A stretch of DNA of 64,000 nucleotides from an uncultured bacterium (GCA_934875375.1 CAKXHL010000007.1:31630-95629), one strand, 5' to 3'; shown: positions 16,379 through 25,014, counted from the first letter of the stretch. The notes: generated by a model not told the origin, from the sequence alone. Numbers and translations are program-made.

Positions 16379-17965
16379 GTGGAGTTAAAAGCAAATGAGC
16401 GGAAAGTTGTCAATACACAGCCGCTGGATTATCTGTTTACACAGGGAGAAGCGGGAGTGGATTGTATTCCAATTATCCTGCCGCTGCAGTATGGTGAGAT
16501 TGATCTGTCGGCGCTGCGCTGGTCGATTCAGCTGGTCAGCGAGCAGGATACTTTTATCAGCAAGCCGTTGAGCGTACAAGCAGGGGAGGACAGCCTGACC
16601 GTTTTCTGGAAAGTAGACGAAGATTGCACTGCTGTGCCAGGACGCATCAAATTGACCATTGTCGGGATCAGCGAAGACAAAACAGAAGTGATCAAATTCG
16701 ATGGTCGGGAAATCATGATTAAAGCGGCGGCTTACGGCAATTTTGCCCCGACGCCGGATACGCTGTCAGCCGCTTTGGCACAGGCGCAAAAGCATGAGGA
16801 AGAGGCTGCTGCTGCGGCAAAACAGGCAATACAGGCAGCGCTTACAGCGACGGAAAATGCCCAAACGGCGCAAGATGTTGTGGAAAAAGGGCCATATATC
16901 GGAGAAAACGGGCATTGGTATTTGTATGACACCACAGCCAATCTTCACCTGGACAGCGGTATTTCCTCCTACGGGTCGGAGGGGAAAAGCCCTTATATCG
17001 GCACTGATGGGTACTGGTATCAATGGGACCAAACAGATGGGATCTATCAAAAGACCGATGTTCAGGCCCAGGGACCCAAGGGGGAAGCCGGCGGCGTGAC
17101 ATCGGTCAATGGAATTTTGCCGGACGCATCGGGCAATGTGATGATATCGGACGGTATTTTTAACGCAGATGAGATCGAGGAGACGACGGCGCGGATTTTT
17201 GTTTCACCACAGGAAAGGGATAAGTGGAATCGGCCGGGAGATCTCATCAACGGCTCTTTGTCTGTCTGGCAGCGGTATAACGCTGATGACAGTGCGACCT
17301 ATACCAATCCGTCGGACAGATATGTGGCCGACCGTTTCCGATCCGGCGGTACCGGCACGGTACAGCCCAACGCGCGGGGATATGGTGCGGATATTGCCGG
17401 CACCATCACCATGCAGTATTGGATGGAAAAGGCGGATTTTGCCAGAATGCCAGATCCGGTTACAGTCTATTACAGTGTCGACGGCGTGATGCAGAACGTC
17501 TGCACTGATAAGGCATCTGTACCGTTGGACAACAATGGAAATGCCTGCATATTCAGCCTTACGGTAACCGACGCGGTGCTGGACTGGGTGAGTTTGTATC
17601 CGGGCAGGCCGGTGCGCCCCTGTGCTCAGGAGTGGGTACTGTGTCAGAGATATTATCAAAAATATACGCTGAGTTTGCCGCCGATCAAAGAGAATACGGC
17701 TGCGGCACTATACGCCATGCCGCGGATTCGCTTTCCGGAACCTATGCGCGTTGCGCCGACTGCGACTTATACAGCTCGGGATGGCAGCAGCGGTATTTCC
17801 TATTACAGTACGCATGACAATGTGCCCATCGTCACGCCGTCAGGTTTTTCGATTATTGATACCAGAACCGCAAAAATTGTGTTTGCCTTGCCAAGCGGCG
17901 TTACCGTATCCCCGGGGGATTTTTTGTATACGAATTTGACGCTGGACGCGGAAATTTATGGATAA
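16379..17965 (+). CDS. Baseplate upper protein / receptor-binding-like protein
   Basis: A 528-residue protein starting at GTG 16379 after AGGGGGGAAAG. Residues 1-125 resemble the N-terminal domain of BppU-type baseplate proteins. A short alanine-rich coiled coil follows (about 130-165). Then come two copies of a GxYIGxxGxWYxxD motif (GPYIGENGHWYLYD, SPYIGTDGYWYQWD), a collagen-like PKGEAG and a beta-rich C-terminal domain that may bind a surface ligand. It is the last gene of the block; a hairpin follows at once. Confidence 0.7.
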   Translation: MELKANERKVVNTQPLDYLFTQGEAGVDCIPIILPLQYGEIDLSALRWSIQLVSEQDTFISKPLSVQAGEDSLTVFWKVDEDCTAVPGRIKLTIVGISEDKTEVIKFDGREIMIKAAAYGNFAPTPDTLSAALAQAQKHEEEAAAAAKQAIQAALTATENAQTAQDVVEKGPYIGENGHWYLYDTTANLHLDSGISSYGSEGKSPYIGTDGYWYQWDQTDGIYQKTDVQAQGPKGEAGGVTSVNGILPDASGNVMISDGIFNADEIEETTARIFVSPQERDKWNRPGDLINGSLSVWQRYNADDSATYTNPSDRYVADRFRSGGTGTVQPNARGYGADIAGTITMQYWMEKADFARMPDPVTVYYSVDGVMQNVCTDKASVPLDNNGNACIFSLTVTDAVLDWVSLYPGRPVRPCAQEWVLCQRYYQKYTLSLPPIKENTAAALYAMPRIRFPEPMRVAPTATYTARDGSSGISYYSTHDNVPIVTPSGFSIIDTRTAKIVFALPSGVTVSPGDFLYTNLTLDAEIYG

Positions 17966-17969
17966 AAAG

Positions 17970-18006
17970 CGTCTGTCCGCTTGGCTAAATGCTAAGCGGA
18001 CAGACG
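17970..18006. repeat. Perfect 13-bp inverted repeat ending the phage block
   Basis: CGTCTGTCCGCTT (17970-17982) and its exact complement (17994-18006) around an 11-base loop, 5 bp after the last structural gene. It may terminate transcription, but no T run follows, so the role is uncertain. Confidence 0.6.
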
Positions 18007-18136
18007 ATATAGGCCCGAAAAACACCGTTCCTCTTTTTATTTTGAAAAGATTGTCCGTTTTATAGGACTAAGGTTTTGCTATGATGTGGTCGAAAGGAAG
18101 GTTTTCCTCGATTGATAACAGGGAGAAAGACGACAG

Positions 18137-18553
18137 ATGAAGCATGATCTGAACGAGGTTTATAAGGATTTCGAAAAAGAGAACATCACCGTTTTGCCGT
18201 TCCGGTTCCAGCATTTGAAAAGCGTTTCGTTGGGTGACGAAAAAGTGGTGGGAATAGACCGCAGTAAAATTGATGGATGTGCGGAAGAATATACCATTTT
18301 GATCCATGAAAAGGGACATTTTGACTCAGGAGCGTTTTATACGGCCTCCAGCCCTTATCTATTGAAAGAACAGGCGGAACGCCGGGCAGATCGGGCTGCC
18401 ATTCTGCGGTATATTCCGCTGGAGGAACTGCGGGAATGCCTTGCTGCGGGAATGGTTGAAATATGGGATTTGGCAGAGTATTTTGGTGTGACGGAGGCCT
18501 TTATGCGCAAATGCGTGGAGTATTATCGGGACACGCTGGGAATGTCTTTTTAA
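18137..18553 (+). CDS. ImmA/IrrE-family metallopeptidase
   Basis: A 138-residue protein with the zinc motif HEKGH at about residues 59-63 inside YTILIHEKGHF, and a downstream helix KEQAERRADRAAILR providing the expected third ligand. Family members cleave XRE-type repressors of mobile elements on stress. ATG 18137 is preceded by GGGAG. It lies 170 bp after the phage block, and no XRE gene is directly adjacent. The nearest XRE gene is at 5.2-5.5 kb on the other side of the block. A role in de-repressing the block is inference. Confidence 0.75.
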   Translation: MKHDLNEVYKDFEKENITVLPFRFQHLKSVSLGDEKVVGIDRSKIDGCAEEYTILIHEKGHFDSGAFYTASSPYLLKEQAERRADRAAILRYIPLEELRECLAAGMVEIWDLAEYFGVTEAFMRKCVEYYRDTLGMSF

Positions 18554-18654
18554 TCTTAGCGGAATTTTATCAAAAAAACGCTACATTTCCCAGTACAATT
18601 GTGATAAAATAGGTGCGAAATTCAATTTGCCTTTTTGGGAAAGGATCGATTGAG

Positions 18655-18876
18655 ATGGCACCCGTTTTGCAAAATCCAAATTGTCCCTGTACTTCCAAAT
18701 GCCCGCGGCATGGGAAATGCGTGGAATGTATTATGGTACATCAGGCAGGAGGGATTTTGACGGCCTGCATGGGATTGGTGGCGGCGGAAAAGTTCGACGG
18801 AATGGACGCAAAAGAATTTGAGCAGATGCTGCGCCACTATCAGAAACGGGCAGATCCGACAGCAGAAAAAAAGTGA
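18655..18876 (+). CDS. Small cysteine-rich protein (73 aa)
   Basis: N-terminal cluster NCPCTSKCPRHGKCVECI with five closely spaced cysteines plus one later, likely a zinc or iron-sulfur binding knuckle. A charged helical C-terminus follows (EFEQMLRHYQKR). ATG 18655 follows AAAGGA. Similar short proteins are common in Clostridia, with no assigned function known to me. A bidirectional terminator separates it from the convergent yeiH-like gene. Confidence 0.65.
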   Translation: MAPVLQNPNCPCTSKCPRHGKCVECIMVHQAGGILTACMGLVAAEKFDGMDAKEFEQMLRHYQKRADPTAEKK

Positions 18877-18893
18877 AAAACAGTTGGAACAGA

Positions 18894-18929
18894 TCAAAAA
18901 GCGGAGGAAAAATCCTCCGCTTTTTGTTT
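18894..18929. terminator. Bidirectional rho-independent terminator
   Basis: AAAAAGCGGAGG / CCTCCGCTTTTT stem with T runs on both strands, between the convergent genes ending at 18876 and 18931. Confidence 0.85.
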
Positions 18930-18930
18930 T

Positions 18931-19938
18931 TTACCGCAGATGAAGCAGAATCTGCATGCCTAAGGATACAAATGCGACGGCGGCCCAGCAACACAGTCCC
19001 AAAAAGATTGGTTTGCCGCCGCTTTTGATCAGACTGACCAGATTGGTATTGAGCCCGATTGCAGCCATTGCCATCGTAATCAGGAATTTACCGAAGCTGA
19101 CAATTGGCTTGCTGACAGCGGCAGGCATGCCGGTAACGGTGCTGATGACCGCTGCCAGCAGGAAAAACAGAATAAACCAAGGGAAAATTTTAGAAAGGCG
19201 GAAGTTGCCTTTGGATTTTTCTTTTTCTTTTCGGGAACGGTACAGCGCCAGGATGAAAGTGATGGGAATGATAGCCAGCGTACGGGTCAGTTTGACGATA
19301 GTAGCCAGCGTCAGTGCGGTGTCGTTGCCGACAGCACTGCTCCAGGTGGTGGCTGCTGCAACCACCGAAGAGGTGTCGTTTACAGCGGTGCCGGCCCACA
19401 TGCCAAAACCCTGGTCGCTCATGCCAAGCGCCATGCCGGCGGCGGGAAAGAGAAATGCGGCCAATACGTTAAAGAGAAAAATCGTGGAGATGGATTTTGC
19501 CACATCCTCATCATCCGCATCGATGACCGGAGCGGTAGCTGCTATGGCGGAACCGCCGCAGATAGACGAACCGACGCCGATTAGGATGGCGGTTTTTGAT
19601 GGGATATGCAAAAGACGGCTGACCAGATAAGCGACGATCAGCGCAGTGGAGATAGTTACGACAATGATGAGCAGGGACTGACGGCCAACCTGCAGAATAT
19701 GAAACAGGTTCATATCAAATCCCAGCAGTACGATAGCGTATTGCAGCACCTTTTTTGAAGTGAATCCAATGCCGCTTTGCAGCGCCGGACGGCGGGGAAC
19801 CATTGCGACCAGAAGGCCAATCAGAATGGCCAAGACCGAACCGCCTACTACGGGGAAGAGTTTGCCCAGGTACCAGGCGGGAATCGCGATGAGCAGGCAC
19901 AGCAGCATACCTGGCACATTCTTTTTTATAAAATTCAT
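18931..19938 (-). CDS. YeiH/UPF0324-family membrane protein (putative sulfate exporter)
   Basis: A 335-residue integral membrane protein with about 9-10 helices. Family signatures include GVGSSICGGSAIAATAPVI (about 121-139), AVNDTSSVVAAA and IVKLTRTLAIIP. Members are proposed anion or sulfonate/sulfate exporters, mostly without biochemical proof. The start ATG 19938 has AAGGAGG upstream. It stands alone between terminators. Confidence 0.88.
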   Translation of the reverse strand: MNFIKKNVPGMLLCLLIAIPAWYLGKLFPVVGGSVLAILIGLLVAMVPRRPALQSGIGFTSKKVLQYAIVLLGFDMNLFHILQVGRQSLLIIVVTISTALIVAYLVSRLLHIPSKTAILIGVGSSICGGSAIAATAPVIDADDEDVAKSISTIFLFNVLAAFLFPAAGMALGMSDQGFGMWAGTAVNDTSSVVAAATTWSSAVGNDTALTLATIVKLTRTLAIIPITFILALYRSRKEKEKSKGNFRLSKIFPWFILFFLLAAVISTVTGMPAAVSKPIVSFGKFLITMAMAAIGLNTNLVSLIKSGGKPIFLGLCCWAAVAFVSLGMQILLHLR

Positions 19939-20086
19939 ATCCTTCCTCCTTTTGCCTGCGGGGCAGGCGTTGTCCCTTTTTTATAGTAACATATCAAAAG
20001 CCGGGAGAAAAGCGCAGAACCACATAAAATTTGTCTGCTTTTATCGATTTTCTATGGGGAAAAAGAATAAGAAAGTTCGTTTGACA
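19939..20086. other. Non-coding interval upstream of yeiH-like gene
   Basis: Together with 20120-20299 this makes about 360 bp without a credible gene. Open frames on both strands here have unnatural composition and no start signals. Apart from the terminator at 20087-20119, I see only weak hairpins and no recognised RNA. Confidence 0.5.
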
Positions 20087-20119
20087 GAAAAAATGCCCGC
20101 CTTTTTATCAGGGCGGGCA
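20087..20119 (-). terminator. Terminator of the glutamine amidotransferase pair
   Basis: Minus-strand hairpin TGCCCGCC / GGCGGGCA followed by a T run (20087-20093), about 180 bp past the stop of the second amidotransferase gene. Confidence 0.75.
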
Positions 20120-20299
20120 AAAAGACAGGAATGCCAGCCATACGGGTCTGGCAAAAACGACCCCAAGGCCAGACACGTTTTTCTGGCTGCCGCTTTCACG
20201 CGAAAGGATAAAAAACAGCACGAGACCGTGTGCAGTTCTAAGGCCATCAAGTGCTAGCGGCTGGACGGCTCGGATAGGCTCAAACAGCCGTAAGGCAGT

Positions 20300-20998
20300 C
20301 TATTTTTTATGTGCCAGGCAGATTTCGCTGAATTTTTGGAACAGAATGGTGGTGTCCGGTCCGTCAAAAGGATCGGGCAGGTCGCCACGCATCCGTTCAG
20401 GGTGCCACTGGACAGCATAAATGGGCTCGGATTCGTGTTCAATGGCCTCGATCACGCCGTCGTGAGAGCGGGCAGTGACCTTTAATCCGTCGGCCAGTTG
20501 GTCGATGCGGTTATTATGGCGGCTGTTGGTAATGAATGTTTCGCCGAATAGCTCGCAGATCAGAGAACCGGGCTGTGCAACAATCTCATGCTTACGCATC
20601 AGATGTTCTACCCCGTCGGTCAGTTTGAACTTTTTGGCCAGGGTACCGCCTAAAAAGACGTTAATATTCTGCTGCCCGCGGCAGATGCCCAATACCGGTT
20701 TGCCGGCCTTTTGAAAAGCGTAGAACAGCTGTGCGTCCTGCGGGTCGCGCTTTTGTTTCTCAATGACTTTCGCCTGCGCGGCATACTCGGGAGAGGGCAT
20801 ATACATGGCGCTGCCGGTAAGAACCAATCCATCACACAAACGGGCGTATTCTTCCGCCAGCTCGATATCAGTTGCCATGACCGGAACACCGCCGCCAGCG
20901 CTAACGCCCAGGAAATACTTTTTATTTACCATCCAGCCGTCGTTAAAAAACATGGGTTCTACGGCGGGGGCAGGTGCAATACAAATAATCGGTTTCAT
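20300..20998 (-). CDS. Class-I glutamine amidotransferase-like hydrolase (peptidase C26, active)
   Basis: A 232-residue enzyme of the gamma-glutamyl-gamma-aminobutyrate hydrolase (PuuD) type. The nucleophile C106 lies in GICRG and the His/Glu pair in VQWHPER; the N-terminal GLVLTGS is typical. It probably hydrolyses a gamma-glutamyl amide; the substrate is unknown. ATG 20998 overlaps the stop of the upstream paralogue (ATGA), so the two are translationally coupled. The longer frame to 21082 lies in the paralogue. Confidence 0.88.
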   Translation of the reverse strand: MKPIICIAPAPAVEPMFFNDGWMVNKKYFLGVSAGGGVPVMATDIELAEEYARLCDGLVLTGSAMYMPSPEYAAQAKVIEKQKRDPQDAQLFYAFQKAGKPVLGICRGQQNINVFLGGTLAKKFKLTDGVEHLMRKHEIVAQPGSLICELFGETFITNSRHNNRIDQLADGLKVTARSHDGVIEAIEHESEPIYAVQWHPERMRGDLPDPFDGPDTTILFQKFSEICLAHKK

Positions 20999-21690
20999 CA
21001 GCGGTCGCCTCCTTTGCAAAGGGTAACCAGACGTTCGAACAGCTTTTTGTCCGCCTCTGTCTGGGATTGTTCCGGGTGCCACTGCACAGCGAACACCGGC
21101 AGGGAAATATGTTCAATCGCTTCGGGCAGTCCGTCAGGTGATTTGGCGCAGATTTTTAAATCCCGGCCCAGAGACTTCATTCCCTGATGATGCCGGCTGA
21201 CTACCTGTTCACCGGTGCCGTAGGCACAGACGAAGCTATCCGGTTCTGCCACAACGGTATGGTTTTCTTTTTCGTGATCCTGACCGGTTTCCTCGGGCAG
21301 ATCCATATATAAAGAGCCGCCCTGCACGACGTTTACGACCTGCAGGCCGCGGCCGATGCCGAATACCGGTTTACCCGCTGCCATAAAGGCGCGAAGCAAT
21401 GTGAAGTCCATGTCATCCCGCAGTTCGTTGAGCGGGTGATTCGGGCCGCCCATGTGGTCTTTGTAAATCTGCCCATAGTTTCCGGCATGGATATCGGACA
21501 TGCCTCCGGTGAGCAGAAGGCCGTCCGCCATTGCTGTGTACTCGGCGGCGCAATTTACGTCGAAAGCGACGACCGGGATACCGCCGGCCTCCAAGACGCA
21601 TTTGGTATAGTTGCTGCTGATAATCGTATGCGGCGCCTGGAACATGGGATTGAATCCATCGTCCGGCGCAATCAGGATCACAGGTTTCAT
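20998..21690 (-). CDS. Peptidase C26-like protein lacking the catalytic cysteine
   Basis: A 230-residue paralogue of the next gene. It keeps the fold motifs (GLLLTGG, VQWHPE) but the nucleophile elbow reads GIGRG, with glycine (GGC codon) at position 113 where cysteine is required. The His-Glu pair is intact. No frameshift or stop is present, so it is probably a selected pseudoenzyme, perhaps a regulatory or complex partner of the active copy. ATG 21690 with GGAGG 7 bases upstream is chosen over ATG 21708, which overlaps that site. Confidence 0.85.
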   Translation of the reverse strand: MKPVILIAPDDGFNPMFQAPHTIISSNYTKCVLEAGGIPVVAFDVNCAAEYTAMADGLLLTGGMSDIHAGNYGQIYKDHMGGPNHPLNELRDDMDFTLLRAFMAAGKPVFGIGRGLQVVNVVQGGSLYMDLPEETGQDHEKENHTVVAEPDSFVCAYGTGEQVVSRHHQGMKSLGRDLKICAKSPDGLPEAIEHISLPVFAVQWHPEQSQTEADKKLFERLVTLCKGGDR

Positions 21691-21767
21691 CTTTTTCCTC
21701 CATTCCAAAACAGTCCCGTGTTGTATTAAAAAACAACGGCGGGATTTTCATAAGGTACCTATTTATT

Positions 21768-21796
21768 AATATACCTGTTTTAAGAGAGGGTGTCAA
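21768..21796 (-). promoter_or_regulatory. Promoter of the amidotransferase pair
   Basis: Minus-strand consensus TTGACA (21791-21796), 17-bp spacer, TATATT (21768-21773). Confidence 0.75.
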
Positions 21797-21844
21797 ATTT
21801 TTTTGCTTCAATCCCCCTGCAAATCCGGCCGGAAGAGCGGCCGC

Positions 21845-22378
21845 TTATTGGGAAGACAATTGGTTGCCGCCGGAAAGGGAAATCCAAAAAACCAGCAACG
21901 GCGCTCCTTCCCAAACGGCGCGTTCGCTCAATCTGCCGCCATTGGCCTCGATTATCTTTCGGGAAGTGAGGTTGTTTTCCTGGCAGGAAAGCATTACTCG
22001 GCCAAGCCCCAGCTTACGCGCTTTTTCCAAGCCCAGCCGGAGAAGCTCTGTACCGATGCCGCGGCCCCGGCAGTCAGGGCGGACGGAATAACCGATATGG
22101 CCGCTGTAATAGTGGGCTTGGGTCAGCTGCAAGCGGATATCAATGATACCGACAAGCTGCTTGCCGTCGCCCGCCAAGAAGGTGAAAGAGGGGACTCTGT
22201 CCGGTTCTCGGCCCTGCCGAACCCGCTCCAGATAAAAAAGCCAATCGCCGTAGCATGAAAAGCGGGTCAGGCCGCAGCTGCCGTTGATGGTATCTTCCCC
22301 CGCCTGCTGAAAGGCTTGTTTGAATTCCTCCACCTGCACCCGCTGAGCCGCGGTGGGCAAAAACAAATACAAAGACAT
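21845..22378 (-). CDS. GNAT-family N-acetyltransferase
   Basis: A 177-residue acyl-CoA-dependent acetyltransferase. The acetyl-CoA loop is RPDCRGRGIGTELL (about 111-124) after the strand GHIGYSV; the late EANGG motif is typical. Substrate unknown. ATG 22378 has AAGGAGG upstream. A damaged relative with the same DIR-QL and SGHIGY segments lies at 54.2-54.7 kb. Confidence 0.88.
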   Translation of the reverse strand: MSLYLFLPTAAQRVQVEEFKQAFQQAGEDTINGSCGLTRFSCYGDWLFYLERVRQGREPDRVPSFTFLAGDGKQLVGIIDIRLQLTQAHYYSGHIGYSVRPDCRGRGIGTELLRLGLEKARKLGLGRVMLSCQENNLTSRKIIEANGGRLSERAVWEGAPLLVFWISLSGGNQLSSQ

Positions 22379-22390
22379 CCGTTTTCCTCC

Positions 22391-22703
22391 TTATAAACTC
22401 AGCCAGTTGGCAAAATGGGTGTGCCCGGTTTCCCGATTGCGCAGGGCAATGCCCGGCCAAAAACTATAAAATACAAAGGCGACAACAGTCAGCACTTGAT
22501 CCAATTGACGAACAGCTGCGATGTCTCGAAAATCGGCGGTGCCCATTGACCGCGGCATGCTTGGTTTCCCGGCGATACACCATGCAAAACGCCCAGGGAT
22601 AACAAATTCCCAGCGTCAGGATCGTGACCAGTCCGCCCAACCGTTTCCAGCCGATTCATTGGAGCCGACCTCCGTCATAATAGATTCTGCCCTTTTTCAG
22701 CAC
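22391..22703 (-). pseudogene. Broken DUF898-like membrane protein gene
   Basis: Reading the minus strand across frames gives pieces of one membrane protein: YYDGGRLQ, stop, IGWKRLGGLVTILTLGICYPWA, then a frame change to QLFVNWIKC, stop, and another frame giving FVFYSFWPGIALRNRETGHTHFA. These match in order the repeats of small DUF898-like proteins (GxLxxLxTLGIxYPW, LFxxWIKW, KHTHFA). Two in-frame stops and at least two frame changes make it non-functional. No intact frame above 60 residues remains here. Confidence 0.7.
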
Positions 22704-22764
22704 CTCCTCTGATGTATCAAAACCATTGAGTTTTGATGCTGCGCAGTGCGGGTAAAACGGTGTT

Positions 22765-23016
22765 TTACTCCCCTTCCGGATCATGGGAAATATCGAAAAT
22801 GCCGATTATTTTCTGGCAGCTGCGGCAGTAATACGCGCCGGGAATCCGGGTGTGGTCGAGAAGGTAGTTCGACTTTCCGACTGACTTTCCGCCCTCATAC
22901 CAAAGCCGCTCCAGCCCCTTTTTGGCAAACTGTTTCAGTGGAAACCACATGACACTGATACCGCTGGCAATCAGGCCGCCTTCTTCCATTTCCCCGCCGC
23001 AGATCGGGCAAATCAT
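22765..23016 (-). CDS. Zinc-ribbon small protein (DUF6487/PF20097-like)
   Basis: An 83-residue protein with N-terminal CPICGG and C-terminal YYCRSCQKI, forming one zinc-binding site, and a middle segment WFPLKQFAKKGLERL. Start ATG 23016 after AAAGGAGG. It is the last intact gene of a four-gene minus-strand operon (25938 to 22765), 30 bp after the DUF6320-like gene. Role unknown. Confidence 0.75.
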   Translation of the reverse strand: MICPICGGEMEEGGLIASGISVMWFPLKQFAKKGLERLWYEGGKSVGKSNYLLDHTRIPGAYYCRSCQKIIGIFDISHDPEGE

Positions 23017-23046
23017 AGCAAAGACCTCCTTTTCCCGGCAGCAAAA

Positions 23047-23715
23047 TCACAGGTGCAGCCGCCGGAGAATTTCATTTTTCATAGCCTTCCCTTCATACAG
23101 GCACAGCGCAGCCAGTGAAATAATGCTTACCGCGACGCATGCCGCCGAGGGGTAGACAACTCGAAGGGAGCCACACAGCAAAAGGACAAACGGGATAAAA
23201 CCGAATATGGCGTCCAGCATCAGATATAGGATATAGTCCTGGATTTTCAGCCGCATCACCCGGGCGATGACTGCCATGGCGATCATTGCACCGGTAAGCA
23301 GAAGAGGTATGACAAAATCGACCGACCAGCTCAAGCGCCCGCCGGTCCACCAGTCCCAGAGCAGGGCCAGCGCGGAAATGAGCCCTACCTGCCAAAGAAT
23401 AGCTTTGGGGATGTTTCCGCGCTTTTTTACGACCATCCAGAAAGTGAGCCAAAAACTGATGACGCCGGCGACCACGAAAACAGACCACCAACCGCTTTGA
23501 GGCAGACTTAAATTGACCGCAATGCAGACAGCTGCCGCCGCAATGGTCCCCAGCCCGATCAGCCGCAAAAGCCCCTTGTGAAGGCTTGGGGATGCGGGGA
23601 GAACAGGAAAAGCAGTGCGCCCGGCTTCTCCCGGGCCGGACAGATCCCCCTGACATAGCGGGCAGGTATGCAGATCCCCGGGGACGGATACCCGGCATTT
23701 TTTACAGTATTTCAT
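23047..23715 (-). CDS. Zinc-ribbon membrane protein (DUF6320-like)
   Basis: A 222-residue protein starting with a zinc ribbon (YCKKCRVSVPGDLHTCPLC, residues 3-21), followed by five to six transmembrane helices. Such proteins are commonly encoded beside alcohol-acetyltransferase-like genes, as here: that gene lies 19 bp upstream. ATG 23715 is preceded by AAAAGGAGG. Function unknown; co-occurrence suggests a membrane partner for the acyltransferase. Confidence 0.78.
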   Translation of the reverse strand: MKYCKKCRVSVPGDLHTCPLCQGDLSGPGEAGRTAFPVLPASPSLHKGLLRLIGLGTIAAAAVCIAVNLSLPQSGWWSVFVVAGVISFWLTFWMVVKKRGNIPKAILWQVGLISALALLWDWWTGGRLSWSVDFVIPLLLTGAMIAMAVIARVMRLKIQDYILYLMLDAIFGFIPFVLLLCGSLRVVYPSAACVAVSIISLAALCLYEGKAMKNEILRRLHL

Positions 23716-23734
23716 GCGGATACCTCCTTTTGGA

Positions 23735-25006
23735 TTAAAAACCTAACTGTTCCTGGTTGGATGTGACTTCTACCGCAATTCCTTCCGCCGTCAGGCGGCG
23801 GAAAAAGGCCCGCTGGATATCGGTACTGACAAATGGCGAAGAAAAGCTGATAACGCAATGCTCCCCAAAGGAACACATACAGGCCTGCAGCCGGTTGGTA
23901 GAGGTGAAAACGTGAAAGCTGTCGATATAACGTGCCATCTCCAGAGGCATGGCGACCTTTCCGACGTTGGAAAAGGCAGCCGTAATCCCCCGTTCCGCCA
24001 GATAATTGGCCAGGCGGAGCACCGGGTCTTTTATGATCAGAGGCACAAGCTGGGTGAGCAGATTGTGCTCTAAGGCCGAAAGTTCATTCATCCGTTCCCG
24101 AAGCTTCTCAGCGGTCAGCTCCTTCTGGAATTGTTCCTTTATAAAAGCGATGACGGATTCGATGGAATCTTCCTGCCGGGAAAAGTCATAGCCCAGATTG
24201 ATGATGCCGAAAAAATTCCGCGCTGTGCCGGAGGGAAAATAGTTGCGCAGATTGACTGGAATGGTGATGACCACTGGCCGCCCGGTTTCCCGCAGGCGCA
24301 TGGTTTCCCGAATGGAAAGCAGCAGCTGGGCGGTTAAATATTCCGTCAGCGTGGCGTGATGGGTATGGGCAAGCGTCAGCAGCGACCGCACCGGCATGCA
24401 GCCTTCCAAAACGGCGATGCGGTTGTCCGGCCAGCGCTCTCCATATTGGTGGTACGCTTTTACAGCCTTGCCTTTTGACGCTTTTGGCCTTTTTTCGTAG
24501 TAGCGGGAAAAACTGTCATCCTGCTTTTGCGCATGGGAAGCATCGTAATCAAAAAAGGGCGCGCCGCCGGAAAAATCCTCTTTATGGCGCTCCAGTAAGT
24601 AATAATAAACCAACGTGCGCAAAAAGTGCAGTGCACCGGTTCCGTCGGCAATGGCATGGTAAACCTCCAGGTTGATCCGACGTTCGAAAAAACTGACGCG
24701 GAATAAAAGTCCTTTTCGGTCCGCGCTGTAAATCGGCGCACAGGGAGGAAGTCCCTCCGGCTGGACAACAGGTCGGCGGGTGCTGTCCTCGAAATAATAC
24801 CAAAATAGCCCCCGTTTGAGTACGGAGCGGTAAAAAGGAAATTTTTCCATGGTCTGATCCAGTGCGAATTGCAGGGTCTGTCCGTCCACCGGCTCAGTCA
24901 ACTCGCAAGAGAAACGAAAGACCTTCGGATCTTTCTTACTGCTGGTGGAGGGAAATATTTTGGCTGCGTTATCCAACCGGATCCATTTCGGTTCTGACGC
25001 GCTCAT
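23735..25006 (-). CDS. Alcohol acetyltransferase / condensation-domain-like acyltransferase
   Basis: A 423-residue CoA-dependent acyltransferase-fold protein. The catalytic HxxxD motif is HAIADG (about residue 116), and the later segment ITIPVNLRNYFPSGTARNFFG is typical of the family. It probably transfers an acyl group onto an alcohol or glycolipid; no natural substrate is known for these Clostridial forms. It starts 8 bp after the esterase stop, with AAAGGATGAGG overlapping that end. The operon pairs an ester-forming and an ester-cleaving enzyme. Confidence 0.83.
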   Translation of the reverse strand: MSASEPKWIRLDNAAKIFPSTSSKKDPKVFRFSCELTEPVDGQTLQFALDQTMEKFPFYRSVLKRGLFWYYFEDSTRRPVVQPEGLPPCAPIYSADRKGLLFRVSFFERRINLEVYHAIADGTGALHFLRTLVYYYLLERHKEDFSGGAPFFDYDASHAQKQDDSFSRYYEKRPKASKGKAVKAYHQYGERWPDNRIAVLEGCMPVRSLLTLAHTHHATLTEYLTAQLLLSIRETMRLRETGRPVVITIPVNLRNYFPSGTARNFFGIINLGYDFSRQEDSIESVIAFIKEQFQKELTAEKLRERMNELSALEHNLLTQLVPLIIKDPVLRLANYLAERGITAAFSNVGKVAMPLEMARYIDSFHVFTSTNRLQACMCSFGEHCVISFSSPFVSTDIQRAFFRRLTAEGIAVEVTSNQEQLGF

Positions 25007-25014
25007 TTACGGCC

